Positions 34,378 to 43,383 of a DNA stretch of 64,000 bases are shown piece by piece (position 1 is the stretch's first letter; each line of letters opens with the position of its first letter). This stretch comes from JAUSPI01 sp964650385 (GTDB lineage: Bacteria > Desulfobacterota > Syntrophia > Syntrophales > JADFWA01): positions 1 to 64,000 of the forward strand of contig CAZYTP010000002.1 of the NCBI GenBank assembly GCA_964650385.1, written 5' to 3'. Position numbers and translations under genes: made by a program. The notes beneath the pieces were generated by a model. It made no database searches, had not been told where the DNA came from, and saw nothing but the letters and a program-made list of their open reading frames with translations.

Positions 34378-34800
34378 TAGGTCAGGTGGTGGGAAAATTT
34401 TTCCCGGGAAACGAAACTGCCTGCTGAATTTTGACACTCTTCTATTAGGTAAGCGACAATGCAAAACACGTAAACAGGTTTTTTATCCCTGCTTTCAGTC
34501 GTAAGAAGTTAGGGGATACCGGAGCCAGGTGTTGGGTCTTCGATTATCCAATATTCCGATTAATCGTTACACCGGTATTCTACCTGCACAGTAGTTATAA
34601 CGTCCCTGAATATTGCATTATTTTGTGTTTCCCTGGCAGTTGTATCAGAACGTGGAAGTGAAGTGTCCGTTTGAGAGGTTAGCTGTCATGCATAATGCCT
34701 GTATGCTGCCGCATCAGGAATTTTCAGGCGTCATTGAATCCCCTGCTATGGCATGTAATTTGCTTTATAAGTTCATAAAAAGTTATTGGGTGTTGTGCTT
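34378..34800 (+). other. Gene-free interval before flgF
   Basis: 423 bp with no convincing gene. It contains a short palindrome GGGAAAATTTTTCCC (34387-34401) and the sigma-54 promoter at 34748-34764. The rest is unremarkable. Confidence 0.65.
34748..34764 (+). promoter_or_regulatory. Sigma-54 promoter of the flgF operon
   Basis: ATGGCATGTAATTTGCT has GG-N10-GC spacing, TGGCATG at -24 and TTGCT at -12. It lies 36 bp before the ATG of flgF. Confidence 0.82.
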
Positions 34801-35505
34801 ATGATCTACGGAATATCAACAATGGCTAAAGAATCTATAAAACATATTTATCAGCTTGAAGCTGTGACGCATAATATTGCAAATGTTAATACCCCTGGAT
34901 TTAAAGCAGAGAAAGTGCTTTTCCCTGAAGGGACGTCATTGAATAGATCAAATGATGAAAAGCCGTTGAGTGTTATTGATTATTCGCCCGGACCGATCCA
35001 AAAGACAGGAAATGTATTTGACGTGGCAGTCGGAGGAGAAGGATTTTTTGTTATAGAGACAGCGAACGGCGAGGCATATTCGAGAGACGGAAGGTTTACA
35101 TTGAATGAGAGAGGGGAGCTCGTTACTCACAGTGGAGATTATGTCCTCGGAAAGTCAGGTAAAATTGTAATCTCGGGAGATGATGTTCGAATCGATGAAA
35201 ATGGATCAGTCAAGGCTGATGGTAATGAAGCAGGTGTATTAAAGATAGTTGAATTGGATAAACCGGAAGTGCTGAAAAGCGCTGGAAAGGGTCTTCTGTG
35301 TGATCTCAAGAAAGAAGCGGGTCCCATGATTGTGGAAAAGCCAAAGGTTTATTCGGAACATCTGGAAATGTCCAATGTGCAGGCAATCAAAGAGATGGTG
35401 AATATGATTAGTATTCATCGTTCTTTCGAAACGTATCAAAAGACCATGCAGATATTACAGGAACAGGACAAACTGTCAACGAATCGAATAGGGAAGCTCG
35501 TCTAA
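34801..35505 (+). CDS. flgF: Flagellar rod protein FlgF
   Basis: 234 residues from ATG 34801 (MIYGISTMAKESIKHIYQLEAV); a TTG at 34786 is in frame. N-terminal rod motif THNIANVNTPGFKAEK, middle GEGFFVIETANGEAYSRDGRFTLNERGELV, C-terminal SNVQAIKEMVNMISIHRSFETYQKTMQ. Compared with FlgG it has an unusual opening, as FlgF often does. It heads the distal rod/ring operon. Confidence 0.92.
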   Translation: MIYGISTMAKESIKHIYQLEAVTHNIANVNTPGFKAEKVLFPEGTSLNRSNDEKPLSVIDYSPGPIQKTGNVFDVAVGGEGFFVIETANGEAYSRDGRFTLNERGELVTHSGDYVLGKSGKIVISGDDVRIDENGSVKADGNEAGVLKIVELDKPEVLKSAGKGLLCDLKKEAGPMIVEKPKVYSEHLEMSNVQAIKEMVNMISIHRSFETYQKTMQILQEQDKLSTNRIGKLV

Positions 35506-35530
35506 TTTACAAGATATAGGGAGGGTTCTA

Positions 35531-36313
35531 ATGATGAGGGCATTGTGGACGGCTGCTACCGGAATGGAAGCGCAGCAAATTAATCAGGATGTTATCGCCA
35601 ACAACCTGGCGAACATCAATACGGTCGGTTTCAAAAAATCGAGGGCGGATTTTCAAGATCTTATGTATCAAATTTACACAAAAACCGGTTCGGAGACATC
35701 TGAGGGGAATAAATTGCCAGTAGGTTTGGAAGTAGGCATGGGAGTAAGACCCGTGGCAACTCAGAAAATGTTTAGCCAGGGAGATTATCAGCAGACAGAC
35801 AATGATTTCGATTGGGCCATTGAAGGGAATGGCTTCTTCCAGATAGACCTTGGTGACCGTACGGCGTATACAAGGGCGGGGAGTTTTCGAATCGACAAGG
35901 AAGGGTATGTCTGTGACTCACAGGGACAAAAGGTTACCCCGAATATTTCGGTACCACAGGAAACGGTTAATTTTACTATTGATAAGGGTGGTACATGGAC
36001 TGCGGCTGATAGTACAGGTACGTCACTGGGAACCGGCAGGATTGAACTGGCAAAATTCGTAAATCCGGCAGGACTGACGAGTCTGGGAAGAGGACTTTAT
36101 GAAGCGACGGATGGGTCGGGTGATGCAATTACAGGAAACCCGGGCGAAAGTGGCTTGGGTAGCATATCACAGCGTTTCATTGAGATGTCAAATGTTAACG
36201 TGGTGGATGAGATGGTAAAAATGATAGTCGGTCAAAGGGCATACGAGATTAATTCCAAGGCGATTCAGACGATTGATTCCATGTTACAGACGGTCAATAA
36301 TCTCAAGAGGTAA
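35531..36313 (+). CDS. flgG: Flagellar distal rod protein FlgG
   Basis: 260 residues, standard. MMRALWTAATGMEAQQINQDVIANNLANINTVGFKKSRADFQDLMYQ is the FlgG opening; GNGFFQIDLGDRTAYTRAGSF and C-terminal SNVNVVDEMVKMIVGQRAYEINSKAIQ are typical. It builds the distal rod outside the proximal rod. GGGAGG precedes the ATG. It lies four bases before flgA. Confidence 0.97.
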   Translation: MMRALWTAATGMEAQQINQDVIANNLANINTVGFKKSRADFQDLMYQIYTKTGSETSEGNKLPVGLEVGMGVRPVATQKMFSQGDYQQTDNDFDWAIEGNGFFQIDLGDRTAYTRAGSFRIDKEGYVCDSQGQKVTPNISVPQETVNFTIDKGGTWTAADSTGTSLGTGRIELAKFVNPAGLTSLGRGLYEATDGSGDAITGNPGESGLGSISQRFIEMSNVNVVDEMVKMIVGQRAYEINSKAIQTIDSMLQTVNNLKR

Positions 36314-36316
36314 AAA

Positions 36317-37057
36317 ATGAGAGTACGGAAAGAGTTCATTTTAAAATATTGTTTGGGCGTTATCTGTATGGTGGTCACACTGCTGATTGTGAACCAGTCG
36401 TTACATGCGTCTCAGGTGACGCATATAAGTGAGAAAAAAATCAAAAAGATTGTGGCTGATCATATAAGACAAAATATATCCATGCCGGACAGTTCTGTTC
36501 GTATCGAATTTTTCTCCGGGATATCAGATTTGACTATTCCAGGCAAGAACGTCACCTGGCGGGTTAGACATGACAGAAATGAAGATTTTATCGGTTATGC
36601 CACGGTCACGATCAGATTTTATCAAGGCGATGTTTTTTTGAAAGAGAAGTCTGTAAGGGCGAAGGTGGAGGTATTTAAAGATGTCGTGGTTGCTTCACGG
36701 TTCCTCACGAGAAAATCCACTATCGGTTCAGATGACGTCAAGGCAATAAAAAAATGGTGTAATCAAACACATCCTAACAGCGTTGCACATTTATCGGAAG
36801 TTTTGGGAAAAACGCTGAATGTAAAAGTAAGGCAAGATACCGAAATAACCAGAACTATGTTGCGCGTACGGTTGCCGGTAAAGCGTGGCAAGCTTGTGCG
36901 TATAGTCCTCGAAAGGGGTCCGCTTATGATAACGACGATCGGTATGTCTCAGCAGGATGGAAAATTGGGAGAGCTTGTCAAGGTAAAAAACCTGTCGTCT
37001 AAACAAACCGTCTACGCGAAGGTCACGGGTGACTCTCTTGTCAGCGTCGAGTATTGA
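36317..37057 (+). CDS. flgA: P-ring assembly chaperone FlgA
   Basis: 246 residues. Signal peptide (YCLGVICMVVTLLIVNQSLHA), then SAF-type domain: VVASRFLTRKSTIGSDDVKAIKKW, LSEVLGKTLNVKVRQDTEITRTMLRVRLPVKRGKLVRIVL, and the end LGELVKVKNLSSKQTVYAKVTGDSLVSVEY. FlgA chaperones FlgI in the periplasm. It sits between flgG and flgH, as in many deltaproteobacteria. Confidence 0.95.
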   Translation: MRVRKEFILKYCLGVICMVVTLLIVNQSLHASQVTHISEKKIKKIVADHIRQNISMPDSSVRIEFFSGISDLTIPGKNVTWRVRHDRNEDFIGYATVTIRFYQGDVFLKEKSVRAKVEVFKDVVVASRFLTRKSTIGSDDVKAIKKWCNQTHPNSVAHLSEVLGKTLNVKVRQDTEITRTMLRVRLPVKRGKLVRIVLERGPLMITTIGMSQQDGKLGELVKVKNLSSKQTVYAKVTGDSLVSVEY

Positions 37058-37066
37058 CGTTGGGAA

Positions 37067-37858
37067 ATGGGATTGGAAAAAATTATCATGGAAAATCTAC
37101 GTTGCGGAAAAATTCAAAATAAATCGCACCGATCCGGCCCAGGCGTTTCACCGGCTTTGCCGAAGCTAATTGGAACGGTGAGTTATGCAGTAATTTTTTC
37201 TCTCTTAATTATTGTAACGGGATGCTCATCACTTATTAAAACGGTAAAGAAAGAACAACCTGCTCCACCCCGCATAACATCAGAAAAAGCCCCCGCTCCC
37301 GGATCAATCTGGCCGGGGGAAAGGGCCACGAACATGCTTTTCGCGGACAGGAAGGCAAGATATTTAAATGATATAATTACAATCATAATTGAGGAACTCT
37401 CAAGCGGTGAGAACAAGGCAAATACAACGACAAGCAGAGATACAACCACAACTGCAGGGATAACAGGTCTTTTTGGGCTTGAGCAAAGGGCGCTGGAGCA
37501 GAATAGAAGGATGGGTACCTCATTTGGCGTAGGCGGCACATCCGCCAATTCCCTGAAGGGCGATGGAAATACGAAACGTGACGGAAAATTAACGGGCAAG
37601 ATTACGGCACTGGTAATGGATGTAATGGAAAATGGCAACCTTGTTATTGAAGGGAAACAGCAGGTTACCGTGAATGCAGAAGATCAGTATATAGTTATTT
37701 CCGGCATTGTCAGACCTGAAGACATTACTTCGGAAAACACTGTATCATCACAGTATATAGCCGACGCAAAGATTATATATACTGGTGATGGTGTGGTTAA
37801 TGACAAGATGAGACCCGGTTGGGTTACACGATTTGTTGACTGGGCATGGCCGTTTTAA
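37067..37858 (+). CDS. flgH: Flagellar L-ring protein FlgH
   Basis: 263 residues (ATG 37067; ATG 37088 also possible). A lipobox IIVTGCSS gives an outer-membrane lipoprotein, with an N-terminus longer than usual before it. Signatures SIWPGERATNMLFADRKARYLNDIITIIIEE and NGNLVIEGKQQVTVNAEDQYIVISGIVRPEDI are FlgH. It forms the outer-membrane bushing, which confirms a Gram-negative envelope. Confidence 0.96.
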   Translation: MGLEKIIMENLRCGKIQNKSHRSGPGVSPALPKLIGTVSYAVIFSLLIIVTGCSSLIKTVKKEQPAPPRITSEKAPAPGSIWPGERATNMLFADRKARYLNDIITIIIEELSSGENKANTTTSRDTTTTAGITGLFGLEQRALEQNRRMGTSFGVGGTSANSLKGDGNTKRDGKLTGKITALVMDVMENGNLVIEGKQQVTVNAEDQYIVISGIVRPEDITSENTVSSQYIADAKIIYTGDGVVNDKMRPGWVTRFVDWAWPF

Positions 37859-37938
37859 TGATTCAGATTACAGGTTACGAATTATGTCATTTGTAAAGCA
37901 GATATGTCAGTCCTGGATTTAAGGGGAGTAAATACAAA

Positions 37939-39120
37939 ATGAAATCGAAATCTTCAAGCTGCAGCATTCTAAAATACACCGCTATTTTTTTCCTGATCGG
38001 TCTTATGTCCTTGTCTAACGCCTATGCAGCACGGATAAAGGACATTGCGAGTATAGGCGGTGTCAGGGATAACCAGCTAAGTGGATATGGATTAATTGTC
38101 GGTTTGAGCGGTACAGGTGACACCATATCTAACGGTTTTACCAGTCAGACCCTTGCGAATCTCTTGACCAGGCAAGGCCTTTCAATGAAAGATAAGACTC
38201 TTAAAGCCAAGAATGTGGCAGCTGTAATGGTAACCGCGAAACTTCCTCCATTTGCCAAAAAAGGAATGCGAATCGACGCTGCGGTGGCTTCTCTCGGGGA
38301 TTCGACAAGTTTACTTGGCGGTACTCTTTTAATGACACCACTTCGTGGTGCCGACAATAAAATTTATGCCGTTGTCCAGGGTCCTGTAACAATCGGTGGT
38401 TTTTCGGCGGGAGGAGGCGGTACCGGAATTACAAAAAATATCACGACAGCGGGGCGTATCATAAACGGAGCGCTTATCGAAAAGGAATTGCATTACGATT
38501 TTGCTCAAAAGAGGGAATTTACCATCAATCTTGACCGTCCCGACTTTACAACGTGCAGGGGATTAGCTGCCACGCTCAGCAGAAAAATTCCTGATGTGAA
38601 CGCAAGGATCATCGATTCGAATACCGTTGCCGTTTCAATGAAGGAGTCTTACAAGGGTAGTATAGTGAGTCTGGTTTCAGATATTGAGAATATCGATATT
38701 CCTGTTGATTCGGTGGCCATGGTTGTAATGAATGAAAAGACGGGAACGGTCGTTATGGGAAGCAGGGTAAGAATCTCCACAGTAGCAGTCGCACACGGTA
38801 ATTTGAGTATTCGGATAAAAGAGACTCAAAACGTGTCGCAGCCACTTCCGTTTGCGCCTTCGCCACTGTCCGGTAGTGTTCCGACCGAGATTGAGGGTGG
38901 CACGACAATAGCTCCAGGAGGGCAGACAGTTGTGACAACGGATCAATCTGTTGGAGTTACCGAAGAAAAGAGGAAATTAATGATTGTACCTCAAGGGATA
39001 TCAATTCAGGAAGTAGTGAATGCCCTGAATGCGATAGGCGTTTCACCGAGAGATCTCATCACCATTTTGCAGACAATCAAGGCTGCTGGTGCACTTCAGG
39101 CAGATCTAAGGATACTATAA
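37939..39120 (+). CDS. flgI: Flagellar P-ring protein FlgI
   Basis: 393 residues with a signal peptide ending LSNAYA. Signatures ARIKDIASIGGVRDNQLSGYGLIVGLSGTGD, VTAKLPPFAKKGMRIDAAVASLGDSTSLLGGTLLMTPLRG, and C-terminal SIQEVVNALNAIGVSPRDLITILQTIKAAGALQADL are complete. It forms the peptidoglycan-level ring around the rod. TTTAAGGGGAG precedes the ATG. Confidence 0.97.
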   Translation: MKSKSSSCSILKYTAIFFLIGLMSLSNAYAARIKDIASIGGVRDNQLSGYGLIVGLSGTGDTISNGFTSQTLANLLTRQGLSMKDKTLKAKNVAAVMVTAKLPPFAKKGMRIDAAVASLGDSTSLLGGTLLMTPLRGADNKIYAVVQGPVTIGGFSAGGGGTGITKNITTAGRIINGALIEKELHYDFAQKREFTINLDRPDFTTCRGLAATLSRKIPDVNARIIDSNTVAVSMKESYKGSIVSLVSDIENIDIPVDSVAMVVMNEKTGTVVMGSRVRISTVAVAHGNLSIRIKETQNVSQPLPFAPSPLSGSVPTEIEGGTTIAPGGQTVVTTDQSVGVTEEKRKLMIVPQGISIQEVVNALNAIGVSPRDLITILQTIKAAGALQADLRIL

Positions 39121-39138
39121 TTAAGGTAATTATTTACA

Positions 39139-39483
39139 ATGAATAAGAATATTAATCTGAATTCAGTGGTAACCAAAGAATGTGTCATAAATAAGAATAA
39201 TGTCGAAAAAAATATACAGAGCAAAGAAAGGAGGAAAGAACGGCTCGGCAAGGCATGTGCTGATTTTGAATCAATGTTTGTATTTCAATTATTGCAAACC
39301 ATGAAGAAGACAATCCCCAAGGGAGGTCTTTTCTCAGACAAGAGTTCATGGGGAAGCACCTATATGTTGATGTTTGATCAAAAGGTAGCGGAAGATCTTG
39401 CCAACAGAGGGGGCGGCATCGGTCTTCAAAAGGTCCTTTTCCAACAACTCGCTAACTCACTAAAATTGACTGGCAAAGATTAA
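39139..39483 (+). CDS. flgJ: Rod-binding protein FlgJ, short form without muramidase
   Basis: 114 residues holding only the rod-binding domain: ACADFESMFVFQLLQTMKKTIPKGGLFSDKSSWGSTYMLMFDQKVAEDLANRGGGIGLQKVLFQQL. The C-terminal glucosaminidase domain of the enteric protein is absent, as in many non-enterics. Its TAA stop is the first three bases of the sigma-28 promoter TAAAGTTT for flgM. Confidence 0.93.
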   Translation: MNKNINLNSVVTKECVINKNNVEKNIQSKERRKERLGKACADFESMFVFQLLQTMKKTIPKGGLFSDKSSWGSTYMLMFDQKVAEDLANRGGGIGLQKVLFQQLANSLKLTGKD

Positions 39484-39508
39484 AGTTTTATCCTATAATT
39501 GCCGATAA
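39481..39508 (+). promoter_or_regulatory. Sigma-28 promoter of flgM-flgN-flgK-flgL-csrA-fliW
   Basis: TAAAGTTT (39481-39488) and GCCGATAA (39501-39508) match both sigma-28 boxes, with 12 bp between them. It overlaps the flgJ stop codon and lies 36 bp before flgM. Confidence 0.9.
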
Positions 39509-39543
39509 CAAGTAAAACAGTAGAGAAAAAGGAGATATTATTG

Positions 39544-39861
39544 ATGAAGGTTTTCGATTCGAGAAATCCAGCCGAAGATATTGTTCGGATGTATCAGATA
39601 AATGGCAAGACCAATACAGAATCTGACAAGCCAGTCAATAGTGCAAATGCATCCACGATGGCTCCCGAGGAAAAGGTCAGCCTTTCCTCTAAAGTCCAGG
39701 ATGTGCAAAAAATAAAAGAAGCTGTTCAGGAACTCCCCGATATTCGAGAAGAAAAGGTGGAAACCCTGAAGAATCAGATTAAACAGGGAACGTATGATAT
39801 AAACGCAGAAGAAATCGCCCAAAAGATGGTCGGTGAATCACTGTTAGATATCATGGTTTAA
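39544..39861 (+). CDS. flgM: Anti-sigma-28 factor FlgM
   Basis: 105 residues from ATG 39544 after AAAGGAG; the frame is open 15 codons upstream but that start would fall within the promoter leader. The C-terminal FliA-binding region is typical: EEKVETLKNQIKQGTYDINAEEIAQKMVGESLLDIM. It holds FliA until the hook is finished and it is exported. It is first in a sigma-28 operon, so FliA controls its own inhibitor. Confidence 0.94.
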   Translation: MKVFDSRNPAEDIVRMYQINGKTNTESDKPVNSANASTMAPEEKVSLSSKVQDVQKIKEAVQELPDIREEKVETLKNQIKQGTYDINAEEIAQKMVGESLLDIMV

Positions 39862-39956
39862 CGTTCTAATGTTTCTCGTCTTATTCCCCCTCTGTTGAAT
39901 ATAAATCAAAATTCAGGATTTCAAAGAATGTCCAATGCAAGGGAGGGGTGTGTCAA

Positions 39957-40511
39957 ATGCCAGAGAAGGTCGAAAATAATGTTCAGCATGGAGAGATAGA
40001 AAACAAAATTCTCTCCACCTATAGTTCTCTCATTCTTACACTCAGGGAGGAGATTAATCTTTTTAATGAACTTCGGAACCTGCTTCTGTCCGAACGTGAA
40101 AAGCTGGTCAGGTGTTCGGTGGAAGAATTGAATAAAAACAATGAAACGAAAGAACGTCTGATTAGAAAGGCCGGAAAGTTTAATAAAACAAGGATGAATT
40201 TGGTCAGCAAGATCGTCAAGTTGAGCGGTATGAATGATGACGTTAAGTCGCTTTCCTCGCTCATTTTATACGCGGACGAGGATCACAAAATGGAATTGAT
40301 AGAATGCCAGTCCCTTTTGCATCCACTTATGAACACACTTGTTGAACTTAATGAAGGCAACAAAGAATTGTTGGATTCATCCATTTACTATACACAAAAA
40401 TCATTAGATTTTTTAAGGGAACTTACGTCTCCTTCATCAACATATATGGAAACTGGGGGATTGAGGGCGGACAACGATACAAACGGGCAGCTTATTAGCC
40501 AGGTAGGGTAG
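39957..40511 (+). CDS. flgN: FlgN-like chaperone for FlgK/FlgL
   Basis: 184 residues from ATG 39957 after GGGAGGGG. Almost all helical, with the FlgN pattern (LTLREEINLFNELRNLLLSEREKLVRCSVEELNKNNETKERLIRKAGK). FlgN binds the hook-filament junction proteins. Sequence conservation is low, so the call leans on position between flgM and flgK and on the helical pattern. Confidence 0.85.
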   Translation: MPEKVENNVQHGEIENKILSTYSSLILTLREEINLFNELRNLLLSEREKLVRCSVEELNKNNETKERLIRKAGKFNKTRMNLVSKIVKLSGMNDDVKSLSSLILYADEDHKMELIECQSLLHPLMNTLVELNEGNKELLDSSIYYTQKSLDFLRELTSPSSTYMETGGLRADNDTNGQLISQVG

Positions 40512-40518
40512 GTGATAT

Positions 40519-41898
40519 ATGTCAGGTATTAGCGCGCTAAATATAGCAAAGGATTCGTTATTAAGTCATCAGACTGCCATTAACGTCACGGGTAGCAATA
40601 TCGCCAACGTGAATACTGAGGGATATACAAGGCAGCGGCCTATATTCTGCACCGTTGGTTCGTCAAATATTGGGGCTGGTCAGGTTCAGTATGGCGTGGA
40701 GGTCGATCAGATACAAAGAATATACGATCAATTTATTACATATCAGATCCATGAACAAAATCAGGATATCGGATACACTGAAGCGAAAAAAGAACAACTT
40801 GAGAGAATAGAGATTATTTTAAATGAAACAACCGGAGAGGGCATAGATGATTTGTTCAATAAGTTCTGGAATGCCTGGGAAGATCTGTCGGCAAACCCGA
40901 GTGGTCAGACAGAAAGGGAGGCTCTCGTTTCTGTTACTCAAAGCCTTACATATGTATTCCGGTCATACAGCAGTGAACTTGTTACGCTGCAGAAAGATGT
41001 TAATTCAAACATATCGGCACTTGTTGACACTATCAATAGTGATTTGTCAAGCATTGCGGCGTTGAATCAAAAGATAACGCAAAATGCAACGGGAAAAGGA
41101 GATACCAACATTTTCCGCGATGAGAGGGACAAGATTGTCAAAGAGTTGGCTGGAATAATTGAGATAAATTATTTCGAAGACGCGTCCGGTGCTTTGAATA
41201 TCTTTATTTCCAACGGGCTGGCCCTTGTCGAGGAGGGAAGATATAATTCGCTTGCTGTCGAGACAAACGAGGATACTTATTACGATATAATTTTCGAAGA
41301 TGCCCCGGGCGTAGCGATAAACAGTAATATTACAACCGGGAAAATTGCGGGTTTATTAGAAATTCGGGATACGACGACGGTAAGTTATCTGAGTAGTCTT
41401 AATACACTTGCGGCCGAGCTTGTACAGGAAGTTAATGACAAACACCAGGAAGGCTTTGATACGAGTGGTAATCTAGGTGGTAATTTCTTCGACGCAACAA
41501 AGACAACCGCCCTGACGATTGAAGTCGATGCCGCCATCATAGCTGATGTAAACAAAATAGCGGCATCGGAAACCGTAAATGGAGATGGTAACAATGCTTT
41601 GAATATTGCCGGACTCAGGGACGAACTTGTCCTGAACAGTGGCAGTTCTACTTTTATTGACTATTATTCGTCATTTATCGGAACGGTCGGACAGGACGTT
41701 TTATATGCGGATCGAGCATTTGAACATAACACGGATCTCATGGAACAGTTGACCAGTAAAAGGGAGTCAGTATCAGGGGTATCTATTGACGAGGAAATGA
41801 TGAGCCTGATTAAGTATCAGACAGGCTATACTGCAGCGGCCAGGCTTTGTACAACCGTGCAGGCGCTTGTGGATGATTTGCTGGGGTTGGTTGGTTAG
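40519..41898 (+). CDS. flgK: Hook-filament junction protein FlgK (HAP1)
   Basis: 459 residues, near usual. N-terminal MSGISALNIAKDSLLSHQTAINVTGSNIANVNTEGYTRQRP and C-terminal GVSIDEEMMSLIKYQTGYTAAARLCTTVQALVDDLL are complete signatures. It forms the first junction layer between hook and filament. It precedes flgL, as usual. Confidence 0.97.
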   Translation: MSGISALNIAKDSLLSHQTAINVTGSNIANVNTEGYTRQRPIFCTVGSSNIGAGQVQYGVEVDQIQRIYDQFITYQIHEQNQDIGYTEAKKEQLERIEIILNETTGEGIDDLFNKFWNAWEDLSANPSGQTEREALVSVTQSLTYVFRSYSSELVTLQKDVNSNISALVDTINSDLSSIAALNQKITQNATGKGDTNIFRDERDKIVKELAGIIEINYFEDASGALNIFISNGLALVEEGRYNSLAVETNEDTYYDIIFEDAPGVAINSNITTGKIAGLLEIRDTTTVSYLSSLNTLAAELVQEVNDKHQEGFDTSGNLGGNFFDATKTTALTIEVDAAIIADVNKIAASETVNGDGNNALNIAGLRDELVLNSGSSTFIDYYSSFIGTVGQDVLYADRAFEHNTDLMEQLTSKRESVSGVSIDEEMMSLIKYQTGYTAAARLCTTVQALVDDLLGLVG

Positions 41899-41915
41899 TT
41901 AGGGGGGTAAGCTCA

Positions 41916-43118
41916 ATGGTAATGCGGATTTCGGACAATATGAAGTTCAACACGATCATTAATAATCTTTTCAGTGCACAGGAAAAGTACAATGATTTGA
42001 TGGAGAAAGTGGCGTCTGAAAAGTCTATAAATAGACCGTCTGACGATCCTCTCGGATTGAGCATTGTGATGAAATATCGAGAATCACAGTCGGCCGTTAT
42101 TAGTTATCAACGCAATGTTGACACTGCAAGGGGCTGGATTAACATGTCCGAATCAAAACTGTCGGCAGTCGATGACCTTCTGATAAATGCCCGTGAAATA
42201 GCCGTTGCCCAGTCAAATGCCACGATGACAGCCGAAAGCAGGGAAACCGCCGCCGTCATGGTTCAGCAGATAATTGATGAAATGAGCTCAATTGCAAATT
42301 CAAAATACGGGAACAATTATCTCTTTGCCGGGACAAAAATGGATGCAGCCCCGTTTTCTTCGTCCAGTCGGGGTGCTACTGCTATAGGGACGGCAACTGC
42401 TGCTACTGACAATACGTTTGACGGTACCGTGGCATCAGGTGGTACATATACAGGCACGGTAAACAAGACTTATGCCGTGAAAATTATTACCGGTGGAGCA
42501 TTTGCCGATGCTGAATATAAGGTTTCAAGTGATGGGGGGAAAACCTGGGGTGCAACGAATACTGATCTGGATACTGGAACTATAACCATCGGTGAGGGGA
42601 TAGATCTTACTTTTACTGCCGGAGCTGTTGATCTGGCAGCAAATGACATCTTTTATGTGAACGGTCTGACAGCTGGCTATTATAACGGCAATGGTGAGGA
42701 ACTATCCGTGGAGATAGGTAAAGACGCTACATTAAACTATTCGATTCCCGGTGAAGATATTTTTACCGATAAGGGAGATGGAGAGGTTGATATCTTTGAA
42801 TCGTTGAATGATTTGAAAACAGCGCTTGAAAACAATTCACCCATTGACATAGCCGCTGAGATCGATAATCTTAAAGCGGGGTCTGAACAGGCCAATAAAT
42901 GTAGAGCAAAATGCGGAATACTAATCAATAGACTGGAATTTACCGAGAGCAGCCTTACGGATCTCGATTTTGGATTGACTGAATTGATTTCAAAAAAAGA
43001 AGATGTTGATATAACCGAAATCATAACGAAATTTTCCATGCAGGAGATTGTTTTGGAGGCCACGTATGCAATGGCATCTAAAGTCGGCAATATTTCAATT
43101 CTAGACTTCATCAGATAA
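41916..43118 (+). CDS. flgL: Hook-filament junction protein FlgL (HAP3)
   Basis: 400 residues, about 100 more than enteric FlgL owing to a central insert rich in Gly, Thr and Asp (GGTYTGTVNKTYAVKIITG, SSDGGKTWGATNTDLDTGT). N-terminal MRISDNMKFNTIINNL, YNDLMEKVASEKSINRPSDDPLG and the C-terminal ITKFSMQEIVLEATYAMASKV are flagellin-like. It links FlgK to flagellin. Confidence 0.95.
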   Translation: MVMRISDNMKFNTIINNLFSAQEKYNDLMEKVASEKSINRPSDDPLGLSIVMKYRESQSAVISYQRNVDTARGWINMSESKLSAVDDLLINAREIAVAQSNATMTAESRETAAVMVQQIIDEMSSIANSKYGNNYLFAGTKMDAAPFSSSSRGATAIGTATAATDNTFDGTVASGGTYTGTVNKTYAVKIITGGAFADAEYKVSSDGGKTWGATNTDLDTGTITIGEGIDLTFTAGAVDLAANDIFYVNGLTAGYYNGNGEELSVEIGKDATLNYSIPGEDIFTDKGDGEVDIFESLNDLKTALENNSPIDIAAEIDNLKAGSEQANKCRAKCGILINRLEFTESSLTDLDFGLTELISKKEDVDITEIITKFSMQEIVLEATYAMASKVGNISILDFIR

Positions 43119-43128
43119 GGTTAAGCGT

Positions 43129-43383
43129 ATGTTAATCCTGACAAGGAAGTTGGGGGAATCAATAAGGATCGGCGATGACATAAAGATCGTCGTTTCGGAT
43201 ATAAAGGGGAAACAGATAAGAATAGGGATTGAAGCGCCGGAAGACGTAAGCATTCATCGTGAAGAAGTTTATCAAATGATTCAAGAGCAGAACCTTCTGG
43301 CAGCTCAATTTGATCATAAAGGTGATAAAGAACTTGTACATCTCTGGAAAAGGCTAAAGAAGCAAAAGGAGGAACGTAAGTGA
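43129..43383 (+). CDS. csrA: Global RNA-binding regulator CsrA
   Basis: 84 residues, longer at the C-terminus than the 61-residue enteric form. Core LILTRKLGESIRIGDDIKIVV, IRIGIEAPEDVSIHREEVY contains the Arg and Leu of the RNA-binding face. It represses translation by covering GGA-type sites. Here it is coupled to fliW, and the fliC leader carries a canonical CsrA hairpin, pointing to control of flagellin synthesis. Confidence 0.97.
   Translation: MLILTRKLGESIRIGDDIKIVVSDIKGKQIRIGIEAPEDVSIHREEVYQMIQEQNLLAAQFDHKGDKELVHLWKRLKKQKEERK

Noticed and set aside
34613..34804. Short frame before flgF
   Set aside because: It runs through the sigma-54 site and the flgF start; no ribosome site or conserved pattern.
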